Of a DNA stretch of 64,000 nt, positions 26,540 through 39,117 are shown in pieces. The position numbers were made by a program, and so were the translations under genes. This DNA is from Scortum barcoo (taxonomy: Eukaryota; Chordata; Actinopteri; Centrarchiformes; Terapontidae). The stretch lies in NCBI GenBank assembly GCA_023238725.1, contig CM041544.1, positions 495,001 to 559,000 on the forward strand, given 5' to 3'. The notes under the pieces were generated by a model. The model searched no databases. It worked only from the letters and a program-made list of their open reading frames with translations, and had not been told where the DNA came from. Each line of letters starts with the position of its first letter. The stretch's first letter is position 1.

Positions 26540-27000
26540 AGTTGTCCTTGCCATTGTCAATTCCTCACTTATATGATCAAGTGCCTAATTATCCATCCAA
26601 GAATTTCCACCCAATATTTTAATCCTCTGTTCCTGGCTAAGGTCTTAAATAGTTGGAAGGAAAAATAGTTGCTTGGCAGGTAATTGATAATATGAATAGC
26701 AACAAGCTCTGGGATCAATTTCAGTCAGGTTTTGGGCAGCACATCTTAGAGTTCTTAATGATATTGATTTAGCAGCTAAAAATGGCCATCTGTTTTTATT
26801 GCTTTTTGACCTTATTTCAGCTTTTGATACAGATGACCACGTGATTTTAATAGTTATTTAACACAATTACATTTAACTTGACAGTGGAATAAATCAGTTT
26901 TGATGATCATGACTCACTTTGTTTAGGACCATGTATTTTCTTCTCATGAATCCTGCCTCATCACAAACAGTTTAAGTGAATGATGCACTGTGATCCACTT
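26540..27000 (+). mobile_element. Degenerate LINE reverse-transcriptase fragment
   Basis: The plus strand encodes, across frame breaks, QFQSGFGQHI, then VLNDIDLAAKNGHLF and LLFDLISAFDTDDHVIL. These match the region around the first reverse-transcriptase Asp motif of fish LINEs (LNDI, LLLDLSAAFDTVDH). The fragment is short, decayed and lacks the YADD box. Confidence 0.7.
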
Positions 27001-27672
27001 CCTAATGCGGTCTTACAGACTTGTCCTCCAGAAGTAGTCAGTCAATGTACAGTCAAGTGTCTTGAGGGAGTGGCTTTGGAGGGAGGCCTGAAGGGAGGGC
27101 TGGGATTTTTTTGGGTTGGATACTTTCAAAATGTACTCTTGCTGGTTTCTTTAAAGTTACTAACCCCAGTTTTAATCTCATATTATGAAGGTTAATGTTA
27201 GCTGGCCTCCTTGCATAACTAAAAGTAAACCAACAAACTAAGATTAATAAATAAATCATTGAGTGTTTCATATATTGTACATACATATTCACACATATAC
27301 ATGTTTATATACCCGTTGCGCTTCCATAAATAACATAATATTAAAACACATTCTATGGAATATTAGGATAAATAGCAGTGCTGCATTTGTGGTGCTTCAG
27401 TATTGGTAGCAAAGCCATGTGGATATTATTGATGATGTTTTAATCAAATTTAGCATATTTATTTAATGAAAACTGAACTCAACAACTTAAGAACAAAATA
27501 CAAGAATATATACATACTTACATGCAAGTCTTTCTTGCCATAACAAAATATTCTTTGTGAAAATTCTGTATAGATTTTATCAATACAGTTATCATTCAAC
27601 AGAGTCATCCCACTTTGTGCACAGTATTAACAATTGAACCGCTGATGGGTCGGAGCATGCTCTGTCATTATT

Positions 27673-29061
27673 TCACTCCATGTCGGTAGAATCCAGTTCA
27701 TTGAGAAACTTCTGACATTTGGCCATGAGGACTTTGATGGCCTCTGTGACCAGGACATCTGGAGGAAGTATGCCAGTCGACTCCACAGTAACTGTATGAT
27801 AGTATGAGAAAAGAGATCCATCAGCTGATATTCAGAATAAAATCGCTATGTGGACATGCATTTAAGACATTTCAAACAATCTAAACAGTCCCTTGAAAAG
27901 ATAAATGATTTATTCTCAACTTTCTGATAGCTAGTGTAGAAATAGAAAACAAATCATTGTGGTTTTAGGAAAATCAGTTATTTCATTAGCTATTTTACAA
28001 CGAACAACAGACGGGAGCAAAGACTTCCAGGAGTGTCACAGTGACACTAAGATTCAAGGAAGTCACTAACCCGCTAAGAAATAGTCCAGCACATATCTGG
28101 ACACATTTCTGTATCTCATTTATATACACATTTGTCTTTGTATGGATTTAACAAACAATATATGACAGGTTAATTAGTGAGTATTTAAGGTGCTGGGAGG
28201 TAGAATTGCCCTGCAGGCAGAGACAGGCTGGCTCCTTCCCTCCAGTCTTAAGTGGTATCCTGGCAGTAGATTTATATTTACCACAGACCTGAGAGTAGAA
28301 TGAATCTTCTCACTTCACTGTTGGCAAGTCTGAAATTAAGTGTACTTCTCAAACTATCTACCTATTTTATTAGTAACCCCTGACCTTCATTATTGTTCAT
28401 TTACTGGGATTTCTGTAGTGCTAAGTCTGAATGCTGTTTTTAAAGCAGTTTGCATTGACCTATACATGAACATACAGATGAAATGGTCTCGCAGTCTTCC
28501 GAGTTTCACCACATTCTTCAAGTCATCATGTCGGAGGACTTCTCTGCTGCATGTATCCAGGCGACTGTTCACTACTTTGGCAACCCTTTTCCCTGAGGTG
28601 GACAAGACAAAAAGACAGATGATTAAATTTACAGAATTTAAGGACTCACTGCAGACTGTCTACATCTTTCAGTTCTTGATAGGGCACTGCTGAACTGTTT
28701 AAAAGTCACAGAACAAATCCATATCATATAAATGAATATTATATACAATCATACATAATACTGTGTTTCCTAAGTCACTGAACCCTTCCTTAAGATACTG
28801 TAACAGGGCACATTATGTTAAGTCTGTCACTAGATAAAAGAAAAGTCAACTACCTGCTAAAGCGGAAATGTGTGGCATGCTTGCAGAATACTCTCCTCAC
28901 ATTAATGACCAATGTATTTAACTGCATCATCATATCCTCTGTTCAAGATTAAAAATTCAAGATTTTTATTATAATTACATGAAGTAGTTGCTGGCAATGA
29001 AGTTCTCAAGTCTCTGGTTCCTTAAACAATGTTAAAACTGTATTATTATTATTAATATTAC

Positions 29062-29109
<48 letters not shown>

Positions 29110-32100
29110 CATTAATATATAAGTATAAAACTAAAATAAAGCAATAAAGTAAAATAGACCTACAATAAAATAACACGAATATACAACAAAAAATATATAC
29201 AATAGAATACAGAGACACTGTCTAATTACATGGTGCAAGTTTTGAATAACAGTCTTATTGCTTAGGGGATGAAGCTGTCCCCAATCAGTATTCTGATTCT
29301 GAGCCTGCTGGTGCGGGCTCAAATGCTGCAGTACCATCAGCCAGACAGCAGCAGGCAGAGCAGTTTATGGCTGGGGTGATTGGGGTCTTTTATTACACTG
29401 GGTGTAGAGGTCCTCTAAGGATGGCAGCTCCATCCTGGTGATGTGCTGAGGAGCTTTCACCATCCTCTGTAGAGCCTTATGGTGGAGGGGGTGCAGTTGC
29501 CATACCAGGTGGTGATGCAGCCAGTCAGGATCCTCTCTATGGTGCACCTGTAGAAGCTGCAGAGAATCCTTAAGTTCATGTTGAACCTCCACAGCCTGCA
29601 GAGGAAGAAGAGCCACTGTCTGGATGTCTTTGTGATGAAGTCAGTGTGGTGAGTCCAGGTCAGGTCCTCACTGATGTGAACCCTGAGGAACCTGAAGCTG
29701 CTGACAACTCTCTCCACTGTAGGCCGGGTGGTGGAGAGGGGGGCGTGTTCCTCTCTCTGCCTCTTCCTGAAGTCCACCATCAGCTCCTTTGATTTGCTGA
29801 TGTTGAGCTTGAGGTTGTTATCCTGGCAGCAAGATGTCAGGGCTCTGACCTCCTCACCTTCTAGGTAGGCTGTCTCATCGTCGCCGGTGATCAGGCCTGA
29901 TGATGGTCATGTCATCAGCAAATTTGATGATGGTGTTGGAACTGCTGTGGGTGGCCACACAGTCATACGTGAACAAGGAGTACAGGAAAGGGCTGAGCTC
30001 ACTGGGGGGCGCCAGTGTTGAGAGTCAGAGTGGAGGTTGTGGTGCTGCCCATCCGCAAAGCCTGGGGTCCGCCGCCCGACAGGATGTTCAGAATCCAGCC
30101 CGAGGTCTCTGAGCTTGGTGACGAGCTTGGAGGGTACGATGGTGTTGAATGTTAAACTGTAGTCAGTGAACAGAATTCTCATTTATGTTTCTCATTTATT
30201 TATCTGGTCCAGGTGGGAGAGGGCAGTATGGAGGGTGAGGGCGATGGCATCTTCAGTTGACCTATTGGGCCTGTAGGCAAACTGAAGTGGGTCCAGTGAG
30301 TCCGGGAGGGAAGAGGATGATGAAAGATTTGACTAACCACTCAAAGCACTTCATGATGGTAGAGGTGAGTGCTGCTGGGCAGTAGAGAGGATTTTGGGTT
30401 TCTTGGGGACAGGGACAATGATGGTCTTCTTAAAGCATGTGGGGACTACAGACTGGAGCAGTGAGAGGTTGAAAATGTCTGATGCCATCAGGTCCAGGAG
30501 CCTTACGTATGTTAATCCTTTTAAATGTTCTACACACATCTGCCCTCGATTTCACACGAGGGCAGTGGTCCTCATGAGCCTTTCACCTCCACAGCTGGGG
30601 AGTTGCTCTCAAATCATGCATAAAAATTGTTAGGCTCGTCTGGGAGAGACGCAAGCATTATCTCAACACTGCTGATCTTCTTTTTGTAGTCCATGATGGT
30701 TTTTAGTCCAACCCACATGCTCCTGGTGTTGGAGCCCTGGAAGTGAGAGAGCACTCCTGGACTTTCTGTAAATCACCTGAGTTGTAGGCGTCGGTCCGTG
30801 GCACTGACTTCTATTAACCCAGGGCTTCTCATTTGGGAATGTCTCTACAGTAAGCCTTGGTACGACATCGTCGATGCATTTGCCGATGTAGCTGATGTGT
30901 ATGTGTTAATGTCTCTGTCCGTAAACACACACCACTCTGTAGTGCTGAATCAGTCATGCAGAACCTAATCTAATTGGTTGGACCACTGTTGAATGGTTGT
31001 GTCATCGGTCTGTCATGTTTCAGTTTCTGTCTATAGGAAGGCAGCAACAGAATTGTGATGTGATCTGATTTTCTGAATGGAGGGTAAGGGAGGGCCTTGT
31101 AGGCTTCCACGAAAGGAGTGTAAACATGGTCGAGTATGTTCTCACCTCGCCTAATACTGCTGATGTCTTGGTGATATCTCGTTAGGCTGGCGTTGTAAAA
31201 ATCCCCAGCTACAATAAAGGCAGCCTCCGGCCGTGATGTCTCTATTCTGTCAATAACGCCATACAGCTCGTCCATGGCCTTGTTGGTGCCGGCGTGTGGC
31301 AGAATATATGGCGCTTTTCCATTACACAGTTCTGGCACTGGCACTACCGACTCGGCTCGACTCGAATCAGTTTCTTCGTTTCCACCTCAGCATGGGTGGA
31401 ATTAGGTCGTCCATAAGCAAAGGCGGCCCCGAAACTCCAGCGACAACCACAAATGGAGGCCACCAGACAAAGGAATGTCTGCACCTCTTCGTTGCTCCAC
31501 GGTGTTGATTTCTGTGCAGCTATCTCTGATCGTGTTTTAAAAAATGGCGGTGTTGACTCGCTCTCGACTCATCTAGTGACGTCATGCCCTGGCCAATCAG
31601 TGGCCTGCCGTCTGCCGACGTCACATTTTCGGCTCAACTCAGTTCGCTTGGAAACCCCGGCTGAGTAGGTACTAGAAAAGTACCTGGTACCAGATACTAA
31701 CATGTAATGGAAAAGCCTAAAAACAGAGTCGAAAGTCGAGTTGAGCCAGTAGCAGGTGCTAGTGTGAAAAGCGCCAATACACTGCTGTCATGACAACTGA
31801 TATAACCTCCCTCGGGAGATAATAAGGCCGGCATCGGACCATGAGGTGCTCCTAGGTCCGGAGAACAGCCCGTAGAAATAATCTCCACATCTGAGCATCA
31901 TGAAGCAGATGCCTCCTCCCTTGCTCTTCCCTGAATGTATTATCCGGTCATGTGGGTGGTTGGCGAGAGTCCGGGATCGAGGGGTTGAGCAAAGTCTCAG
32001 TGAAGGGACTCCTTCACCACCGACCCGATGTTAAAAAGTTGGCCTCTATCATATTGCATGATAGAGCTCACCCTTATAGTTTCCATGCAGAAGATAAAAA

Positions 32101-35100
32101 AAGAGATTAAAAAACTAAAAATAGAAGGTTAAAAAAAGGAAGTTGGTGTCTATTAATTACTATTATTTTGTAATATCAATTGGTGTCTATTGGATTTCCG
32201 AGTAGTCAGATTATTAGTTATTATTAGTTCCAGGGCATTCTAGGGGTTGCCAAGGTGCCAAGGCGCTAAGTTTGGAGCATCTGGGTCTTACGTTAGGTTA
32301 GCTTAGGTTAGTTAATATTTTTGTTTTAGGTGGACCCTGCTGTTTTGCCTGGAACATGACTGCCTAAATTTCATTTAATTTTACAGCACTGTATGACTAC
32401 TGCAAAAATTACATTTAATGAGGTATCCGAGCTGTACACTTCTTCTTCTTCTTTCTTATTTTTCTTCGCCAGAAGTGTTCATACAGCAAAACATGTGCCA
32501 CAACAAGTAAAAAAAAATGACAAGTAGGCCACATTTTTCACCCACTACCCAGGGACATAAAATGACACTCATTGACCCAATTTTTGTAATTATCTTAAAC
32601 TGCTCAACCTAGAGTCAAAATCCTTTCATCCTTTTAATCTCTCAAGTCATCTTCATCTATAAAATTTTGCAGCTTTTTCTCAAATTTCTCATCAGACACC
32701 AGGCCAATTTTCTTGAAACTGTATCCGGACTTTGATGAAGTTAAAGTTATCAAAAGGAATTTCAATACATCAATCCGTTTCGACTATACAAGCCACTACA
32801 AAAATGGGTTATTTTCAAACATTTACAATAATAACACTGAGATACTGACCTAAAATTTCAGACACATATGTAAGAGTTTTCACTAAACTTACGTATAAAG
32901 AGCATTGTGCTTCATCTCGAGGGTGCCACAAATGCAGAAAGTTTATATCTTTTAATTAGCTTCATGGATTTGTATGAAATATGGTTTGCATGATCTAGGG
33001 TCATGACTCAGTTGATGCATTAAATTCAGTCATGATTGGTTTAAGTGGGCACGACTTATTACAGCTCATCTAAATTTCTAGACATTTCAAATTCCAAACT
33101 TAAAAAAATAAAATGACATTTTGACTGTTGTAAGTGTTTTAAGTTAAAAAATAATTATCCCACTTATGCACATGTGATATCATTGCCTCAAGTTGTAAGA
33201 AGGTATATTAAAAGCCTGTCCTCCTGGTGACACAGTGACTAATTCACTTTCTCTGAGGATAAAGATGTCTAGGATTTAACCCAGATGGAAGTCCCACCCA
33301 CTCCCTCAGTCTGTATATGTCCAAACAGGCAGCAGAAACGGCTGGAGGTGGCTGGCTATAAAGTTATTTACATTTCATGATATTTATATCGATAATGTCG
33401 TCCAAGTTCAGGACTAATCAAAAAGCTTTTGCAAGCTAAAGCTCTGAAAGCTGGATGCTGACGACACTCATGGTTAGTTCTTTCTTACCATTAACATCTT
33501 CTAGGTCTATAACTCCTCGTGAGAAGCAGCGTTTTAAGCGCTCTGCCTTTTCTCCCTCTACTGGCTCCAGCAGGGTGATCTCTGGGAGAAGGCGGTAGCT
33601 GGCTGTAGCCACAGGAGAGAACTTAGCATGGTCCTTACCTGAACAGAGACAGGAGAACACACTTATATCAGGCAACAGGAAATACTGACATGAAAATAAC
33701 ATGCTCAAAGTATGTACTGAATGTAAGGTGTTGAAGCATACAGCCTACGACAGTGTTTTTGAGATGAACTGTATAACTTAAGACTAGATTAGATTTTTTT
33801 GTGGGAAGCTATACAAGAAACCATGAGTCCAGATGTCACACACACAGATTTCAGGTCATGAATTAGGCTAGGAAAATAAACTAATGAAAAATATAGATTA
33901 AAATGGCCATGTTCCTCTGCCATATCTGCATTGAGCAAGCTATGCTTTGAACAAGACACTCAAAAGCTCTTACCAATTCCTTTGACACAGTGCAAGATTA
34001 TGTCTAGCTCCTGTCCTGGTCGTAGCTGAGCTATCAGGATGTCATCATGTACTGGTCCAATACCTGAGTCTGCAAACACATCTGCCTGGTTCCCAATGGG
34101 GACCCACTTTATGTCCCTGGAATAAACTGAGAAAAATGGTCTCATTAATGTTTGACTTTATTCAGACACATTCTTTCCTAATTAGATATCATTTATGCAT
34201 TCCTTTCACTGATTATTTTCAGCAATCAATCATTTGTTTCTATGCTCTAGTCACACCTGCTGTGTGTAAATATCTGAAAATATTACCAGCAATCCAAATT
34301 TTTAAAAATTTATTTAATCAATCTGTACAGTTGTGACACCCTCTGTCCTTAGACCCTTCGAACCGGGTCAAATCCTTCATTTGGTGTCACCTGAAACCTA
34401 CCCATGTGGTTCAGATATAGCTCTCGGGGGTCAGATGAGTCTTTGCTAGCTCTGGGGTTCCTGCTGCATTTAATTTTCAGCTGTAGTTGAATTGTGTCTA
34501 TTTCTGAACCTTCTTCCTCTGCGGACTCTTCACCTGGAATAAACAAAGTATCAAAACAAAAACAGGCATTATATAGATAAGAGACACCTGTGCTGCCTGA
34601 CTTACTTAGATCTTACTTTTTTCTCTAAGGCTTGCTAATGTCAGGGGAGAACATGTAGATTTTGATGAGATGCTTTTTGTTTTTTTTTATTATTTTTTGT
34701 TTGTAAAGATCTTAATGCACTGATGATGTAAATGTGTTAACAGAACTGAAATAAAACTGTAAAAACATTTTTAAAAAAATCAAAAAGACATCCATTTCCT
34801 CACAGACTAACCAAGATATAATAAGCTCAGAAGTGGCAAGTTATATCAACGTTTAGCTAAGTAACATTCTTGACTTTTGACCAAAAACATATCTGATGTC
34901 TAGTTAATGTGCTCTCTGTGAGCTGGTATCTGTACTAACAGAACATTGTTTGTTAGAGAGCAATAACGTCTACTTTCTAACATCACTGAATGACAGTGGG
35001 TATACTGTGCATTTTTGCAGTGAGGGACAAGTCTTCTCTGATAAAATGATGAGCTCATCACATAAACTCTTATGAATATCAAATATATTTTAAGCTTAAC

Positions 35101-37674
35101 AACAACAACTCTGAAATAAATGGCTCCAGTATTTCGAGCAAGTAACAACTGAAAGTCAGTAGGTTACAGCTTTTTTTTCTTTGTTCCATTTACATATTAA
35201 ATCAGCATTTCATAACCTATTGTTCAGTTAATTTTCAGGCTGGTGCTGAGAGAGAAGTTCCCAGCAATTATTAAACTGACAATAGAAATGGCTCTCTGCC
35301 TCCTTTATCTTTAGATCTTTAGTTACTTTATTAGCTACTTGCTAATGTTGAAAACTAAACACAATTAGAATCCACCACAGATGAGCAGCTATTACAATTT
35401 GATAAGCAGGTTCAGTACTGGATAATGATTGAACAAAATGCTGTCAAGCCCCAACACTACTCATATGCCTTTGAATTGACATATTGCAGCAGAGTAAAAT
35501 GGAGAACTAGGGCCAAACTGCTCAAGTTCACTATGTTGTTTTACCAGTGTTCCTGTATTCAAACAGACGAGGGTCAGCTTTGATGGGGACGAGGCCTAGT
35601 CTGTGGGCCAGGACTTCATCCTGGACGATGGATGTGTTGTTATAGATAAACACTTTCTCTATAGCCATGGTAGGTACCTAAAAGCAAAAATAAATGAAAG
35701 CTCTCACAATATATTAGCAGAAACTGCTGATATGCACACAATTTATAATGTCTTCACATTAGGAGTCCCACCTCTGCGAGTAGGATCCTTCTAAAGGCGT
35801 TGGCAATGGCTGCATCTATCCCCACCATGTCAAACTCCATACTGCTCTCATCCAGATGCACTACATCAATTCTGAAATTCTGCAAATAGAAGATATTCAT
35901 TTAATAGAAGTGTAATCATATATTACTTGGAGTGCTCAGTGGTTCAGCGCAAACCATTCACAATACTTCAAATCAAGGTTGACTGAAAACAAACTCAAAG
36001 TAGTATATTCATATGCTGTTCATTCAATGAAATGTAAAATAATGTTTTAGTTTGATCATGCTTAGCTGATGTATAAAAATATTTTATACATATTATGTAG
36101 GCATATATTTATTTTTTCATTACATTTACTATTTCTTATAACTTTGTCAGTCCCCTTTCTCCACTTACAGATGTCTGCACAAATTCATGAAACACTCAAA
36201 CATAAATTATTAAACAAGTAAACAGGTTTTGCAAAAGGATCCTTAATTCCATAAAAATAGTTTGGAGAATAAATGATAAAATTTTTACTTAAAGCTACAG
36301 TTGGTAGGATTGAGAACAGAGTGCACTTCTCGGCGAGCCTAGGAGCCTGATATTTTCACAGATTATCTGTCTCATGTACTACTGTCAGCACATTGTGACA
36401 GTTTTAGCAAAATATGACTAAAAGTCATTTTTATAGAAGATACCACCTTGTGTTTTAAGAATGTCTTTGTAGAGTTAAAGGATGCGTGTTGAACATCACT
36501 GGAACAACAAACATTCTCAGCATCTCAGTTGGTCACAGAACCACATTTCACAAGATTGTGAATGCTACTTCATATACAGAGATGACCACAAAGGGAGGGA
36601 GCAAGGAGTGAAATAAGAAGATAGAATCCTTTGAGGTTTAGAAATTTGGCCATCTCAAGAAAGGCAAATACATAATTTCCAAAAGTGCATGGCAGGCATG
36701 TATGAGAAAAATGGTGAGATTGTGATGTGAATGTGAAACACCTATAATTGGCAGCCACTTTCAGATGTAAAATGACAGGAATTTACCTTTTGAAACTTCT
36801 GCATATCCCAAGTGTCATCATAACCAGGGTAGTTTCCAGGGAAATCTGATGTATGAACCTAAAAGCAACACATAATGAATGAATGAATCAAACAACAAAC
36901 AAATAGGTCACATGGCTGCAAAGAAGGGGGGAAGGGGGTTGGCTGCGCGGTGTGCCTGCTTGGCTTTGGCTGCTGCACACTGACCATCACTCTAAAATAA
37001 CATCATATTGACAATAAAACAGTGAAAAATAATAAACCTTTAAGATACAAAAAAGGTATATTATTGTTGTAAATACAACAGAGGAAAAGCATATGCTACT
37101 ATACGAATATTCTAAAGTAATATTTAAAATCACGTGCTAAAATGTGGTGTGCAGCATTTTCAGCTCACAGTTACTGAACTGAAGCACGTGCTCAAAGGCG
37201 AGAGAGATATAAAAGGAATAACAGAGTGGTATTATACAAGAACTAAAATGATCAACTAAACTGATGAAATGTGTTATTTATCACGTATGCATACCTTTGG
37301 CAGTTTCTATACTTGATGAGTGATATGACTTATTATCTTATTCACTGACTGGGAAGAGGGCCCTCGATCTGGCTCGTCCTGCTTCTACCCCGCGAATATT
37401 ACAGTGAAATGGAATATGTTTTCATAACTGATCCATACTTGTACAATACAGCAGATGTTAGTTAAGCGACATAAACTTAAGTGTCCTGTTAGTTAGTAGT
37501 TAGTAGATACTACGCACTCCGGTGACCGTTCGCACACGAGCTCGTTACGTTACAGCCAGCGGACGATTTTAACACAAACCCATTTCTTAAAAACGGACTT
37601 ACATTTTTCACTCCAAATTCTCCTAGTATTATTCGATTCCGAATTTCTTCCACGTTCTTTATGGTCGCCGCCAT
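27673..37674 (-). CDS. polr1c: DNA-directed RNA polymerases I and III subunit RPAC1
   Basis: Nine coding exons (37674-37603, 36858-36787, 35879-35772, 35677-35545, 34533-34402, 34126-33974, 33638-33489, 28592-28476, 27791-27673) give 351 aa; human POLR1C has 346. It is the alpha-like assembly subunit shared by RNA polymerases I and III, pairing with POLR1D in the nucleus. Conserved blocks in order: NVEEIRNRIILGEFGVKN, HTSDFPGNYPGYDDTWD, FDMVGIDAAIANAFRRILL, IYNNTSIVQDEVLAHRLGL, DPRLFEYRN, RNPRASKDSSDPRELYLNH, VPIGNQADVF, DDILIAQLRPGQE, DHAKFSPVATASYRLLPEI, LLEPVEG and PPDVLVTEAIKVLMAKC. A second in-frame ATG 30 bases upstream (37704) would add ten residues; the inner ATG matches the family start and sits in a YY1-like motif. 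Intron 8 (28593-33488) carries a long LINE in sense orientation. A minus-strand AATAAA lies at 27458-27463, about 210 bp past the stop. Confidence 0.97.
29040..29106. repeat. (ATT)n microsatellite in the LINE 3' UTR
   Basis: An ATT trinucleotide array with two interruptions, inside the 3' region of the LINE in polr1c intron 8. The other LINE copy (near 13680-13740) has only scattered ataata here, so the array grew after insertion. Confidence 0.85.
31309..31776. mobile_element. Non-autonomous TIR transposon, copy 2 (468 bp), nested in a LINE
   Basis: Starts tggcgcttttccattac and ends with the inverted ...gtgaaaagcgcca, flanked by ATA at 31306-31308 and at 31777-31779. The interior matches the element at 10277-10817 (ccaccagacaaa, tgatttctgtgcagc, caatcagtggcctgccgtct, aagtacctggtaccag). 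Removing it plus one ATA rejoins the LINE endonuclease frame on the minus strand as TAVYILPHAG, which fixes the insertion point. Confidence 0.9.
32051..33488. other. Remainder of polr1c intron 8
   Basis: AT-rich intron sequence with no coding or RNA feature that I can recognise. A short stretch near 33215-33310 (gtgacacagtgactaattca, then ttaacccagatggaagtcc) has the feel of an old repeat, but has no diagnostic ends. Confidence 0.35.
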
Positions 37675-37712
37675 CTTACCACGTATCTGCTTGGCTCCGC
37701 CCACACTTCCGC
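37667..37712 (-). promoter_or_regulatory. polr1c promoter-proximal YY1 and ETS-like motifs
   Basis: On the minus strand the start codon lies within AAGATGGCGGC (37667-37677), a YY1 consensus. CGGAAGTG (37704-37711 as its complement CACTTCCG) is an ETS/GABPA-like site about 30 bp upstream. There is no TATA box in this span. The minisatellite begins only about 50 bp further upstream. Confidence 0.55.
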
Positions 37713-37761
37713 TTCAGTTTTACTACATCAATCCAGTCCATATATCATTTTGCCTCTACTC

Positions 37762-38570
37762 CTCATACTGTCTATGGTGTTCATACACCGTTCATACTGT
37801 TTATAGTGCTCATACACTGTTCATACTGTTCATAGTTCACTGTTCATACTGTTCATAGTGTTCATACTGTCCACAGTGTTCATAGTGTTCATACTGTCCA
37901 GCAATGTTTATAGTGTCCATACACTGGTCATACTGTTCAGTGTTCATACTGTCCACAGTGTTCATACTGTTCATAGTGTTCATACTGTCCAGCAATGTTT
38001 ATAGTGTTTATACATTGTTCATACTGTTCATACTGTCCACAGTGTTCATACTGTTCATAGTGTCCATACTGTCCAGCAATGTTTATAGTGTTTATACATT
38101 GTTCATACTGTTCATACTGTCCACAGTGTTCATACTGTTCATAGTGTCCATACTGTCCAGCAATGTTTATAGTGTTAATATTGTCCATAGTGTTCATACT
38201 GTCCACAGTGTTCATACTGTCGACAGTGTTCATACTTTTCATCCATATGTTCATACTGTCCATAGTGTTCATACTGTCCACAGTGTTCATACTGTCGACA
38301 GTGTTCATACTTTTCATACTTTTCATTATGTTCATACTGTCCACAGTGTTCATACTGTCCAGCAATGTTTAAAGCGTTCATACACTGTTCATACTGTTCA
38401 TAGTGTTCATACTGTCCAGCAATGTTTATAGTGTTAATACTGTCCATAGTGTTCATACTGTCCACAGTGTTCATAGTGTTCATACTGTCCATAGTGTTCA
38501 TACTGTTCACGGTGTTCATACTGTTCATACTGTCCATAATGTTCATGCACTCTTCATAGTGTTTTTAGTG
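37762..38570. repeat. Degenerate 9-bp minisatellite, block 1
   Basis: About 800 bp built from variants of GTTCATACT, GTCCATAGT and GTCCACAGT, often alternating to give an 18-bp period. A perfect 84-bp higher-order unit occurs twice in tandem (37997-38080 and 38081-38164). Because 9 and 84 are multiples of three, long open frames exist on both strands (for example 37904-38431 plus and 37937-38365 minus). They are products of the repeat and not genes. Confidence 0.95.
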
Positions 38571-38809
38571 TCTTCCGAAAACACACATTTAAACCACCAG
38601 AAAAGAAGCCTCGAAGACGTATTCAGCATAAATTCTCCTTTACTGGATGGTGAAAACTGAAAAACATACATTACATTGCGTTAACAAATGGCTAATAAAT
38701 GCGCAAAAATAAAGTGCACTCATCCTAGCAAACTTAATATTTTCGGCAAAATAACGCTATAACATGTAACTGAACAGATAAACAAAACAATATGCACACT
38801 TACGGCATT

Positions 38810-38965
38810 GCCTTATTAACATTTCAGGAAGGACGGCAGCTACAGATGTGTGCGCATTTCCATGCTAGCGCTTCTCACGTAGCCTCTGTTTACTCCGCGA
38901 GCAAACCCGAAGTACCGCTACAAAACCGGAAGTGTCAGTATAAAACCGGATGTTGATTTTAGCGA
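38810..38965 (-). promoter_or_regulatory. Orphan promoter-like island with a possible first exon
   Basis: A GC-richer, CpG-containing patch lies between minisatellite blocks. The plus strand has two CCGGA motifs (aaaccggaagtgtcag and ataaaaccggatg), ETS-like, and the minus strand has TTTTATACTG. Downstream on the minus strand, GCAATGCC/GTAAGTG forms a good 5' splice site (near 38810), and GTTTTTCAG (38660) could be a matching acceptor. This looks like the start of an unidentified minus-strand transcript or an upstream alternative first exon of polr1c. No protein is recognised. Confidence 0.35.
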
Positions 38966-39117
38966 TATTCTTTAACTTTAATTACAAAAGAAAACATGAA
39001 TTAATTATCTGAACGACTACAAACTGATTATTTAACTTGTTGGAATATTTTTATACAATTTTAAACTCATGAAATTGTCCATGAATTATTTATTACAACA
39101 AGTGCCTGAAGGCATCA

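Larger units (their letters stand above)
28945..32050 (-). mobile_element. Long LINE (endonuclease and reverse transcriptase), interrupted
   Basis: The minus strand carries, from right to left, an APE-type endonuclease (LPREVISVVMTAVY, interrupted at 31309-31776, then ILPHAGTNKAMDELYGVIDR, ASFIVAGDF-like with N changed to Y, GENILDHVYTPF, KSDHITILLLPSYRQ). Next come reverse-transcriptase segments (DYSLTFNTIVPSKLVTKLRD, a FADD catalytic box near 29895-29930, VDFRKRQREEHAPLS, DLTWTHHTDFITK) and the same 3' region as 13530-14160. Many frame breaks show it is dead. The 5' part is missing beyond about 32050. It sits in polr1c intron 8 in gene orientation. The Rex1/CR1-like assignment is inference. 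Confidence 0.88.

Noticed and set aside
30970..31344. 124-aa minus-strand frame as a host endonuclease-like gene
   Set aside because: It is the endonuclease segment of the LINE in polr1c intron 8. It is interrupted by the TIR element and carries a changed GDFN motif.
37904..38546. Long open frames on both strands (up to 175 aa) with VHTVHS- or MNTMDS-like repeats
   Set aside because: They come from the 9-bp minisatellite, whose period is a multiple of three. Frames are open on both strands, and there is no domain or start context.
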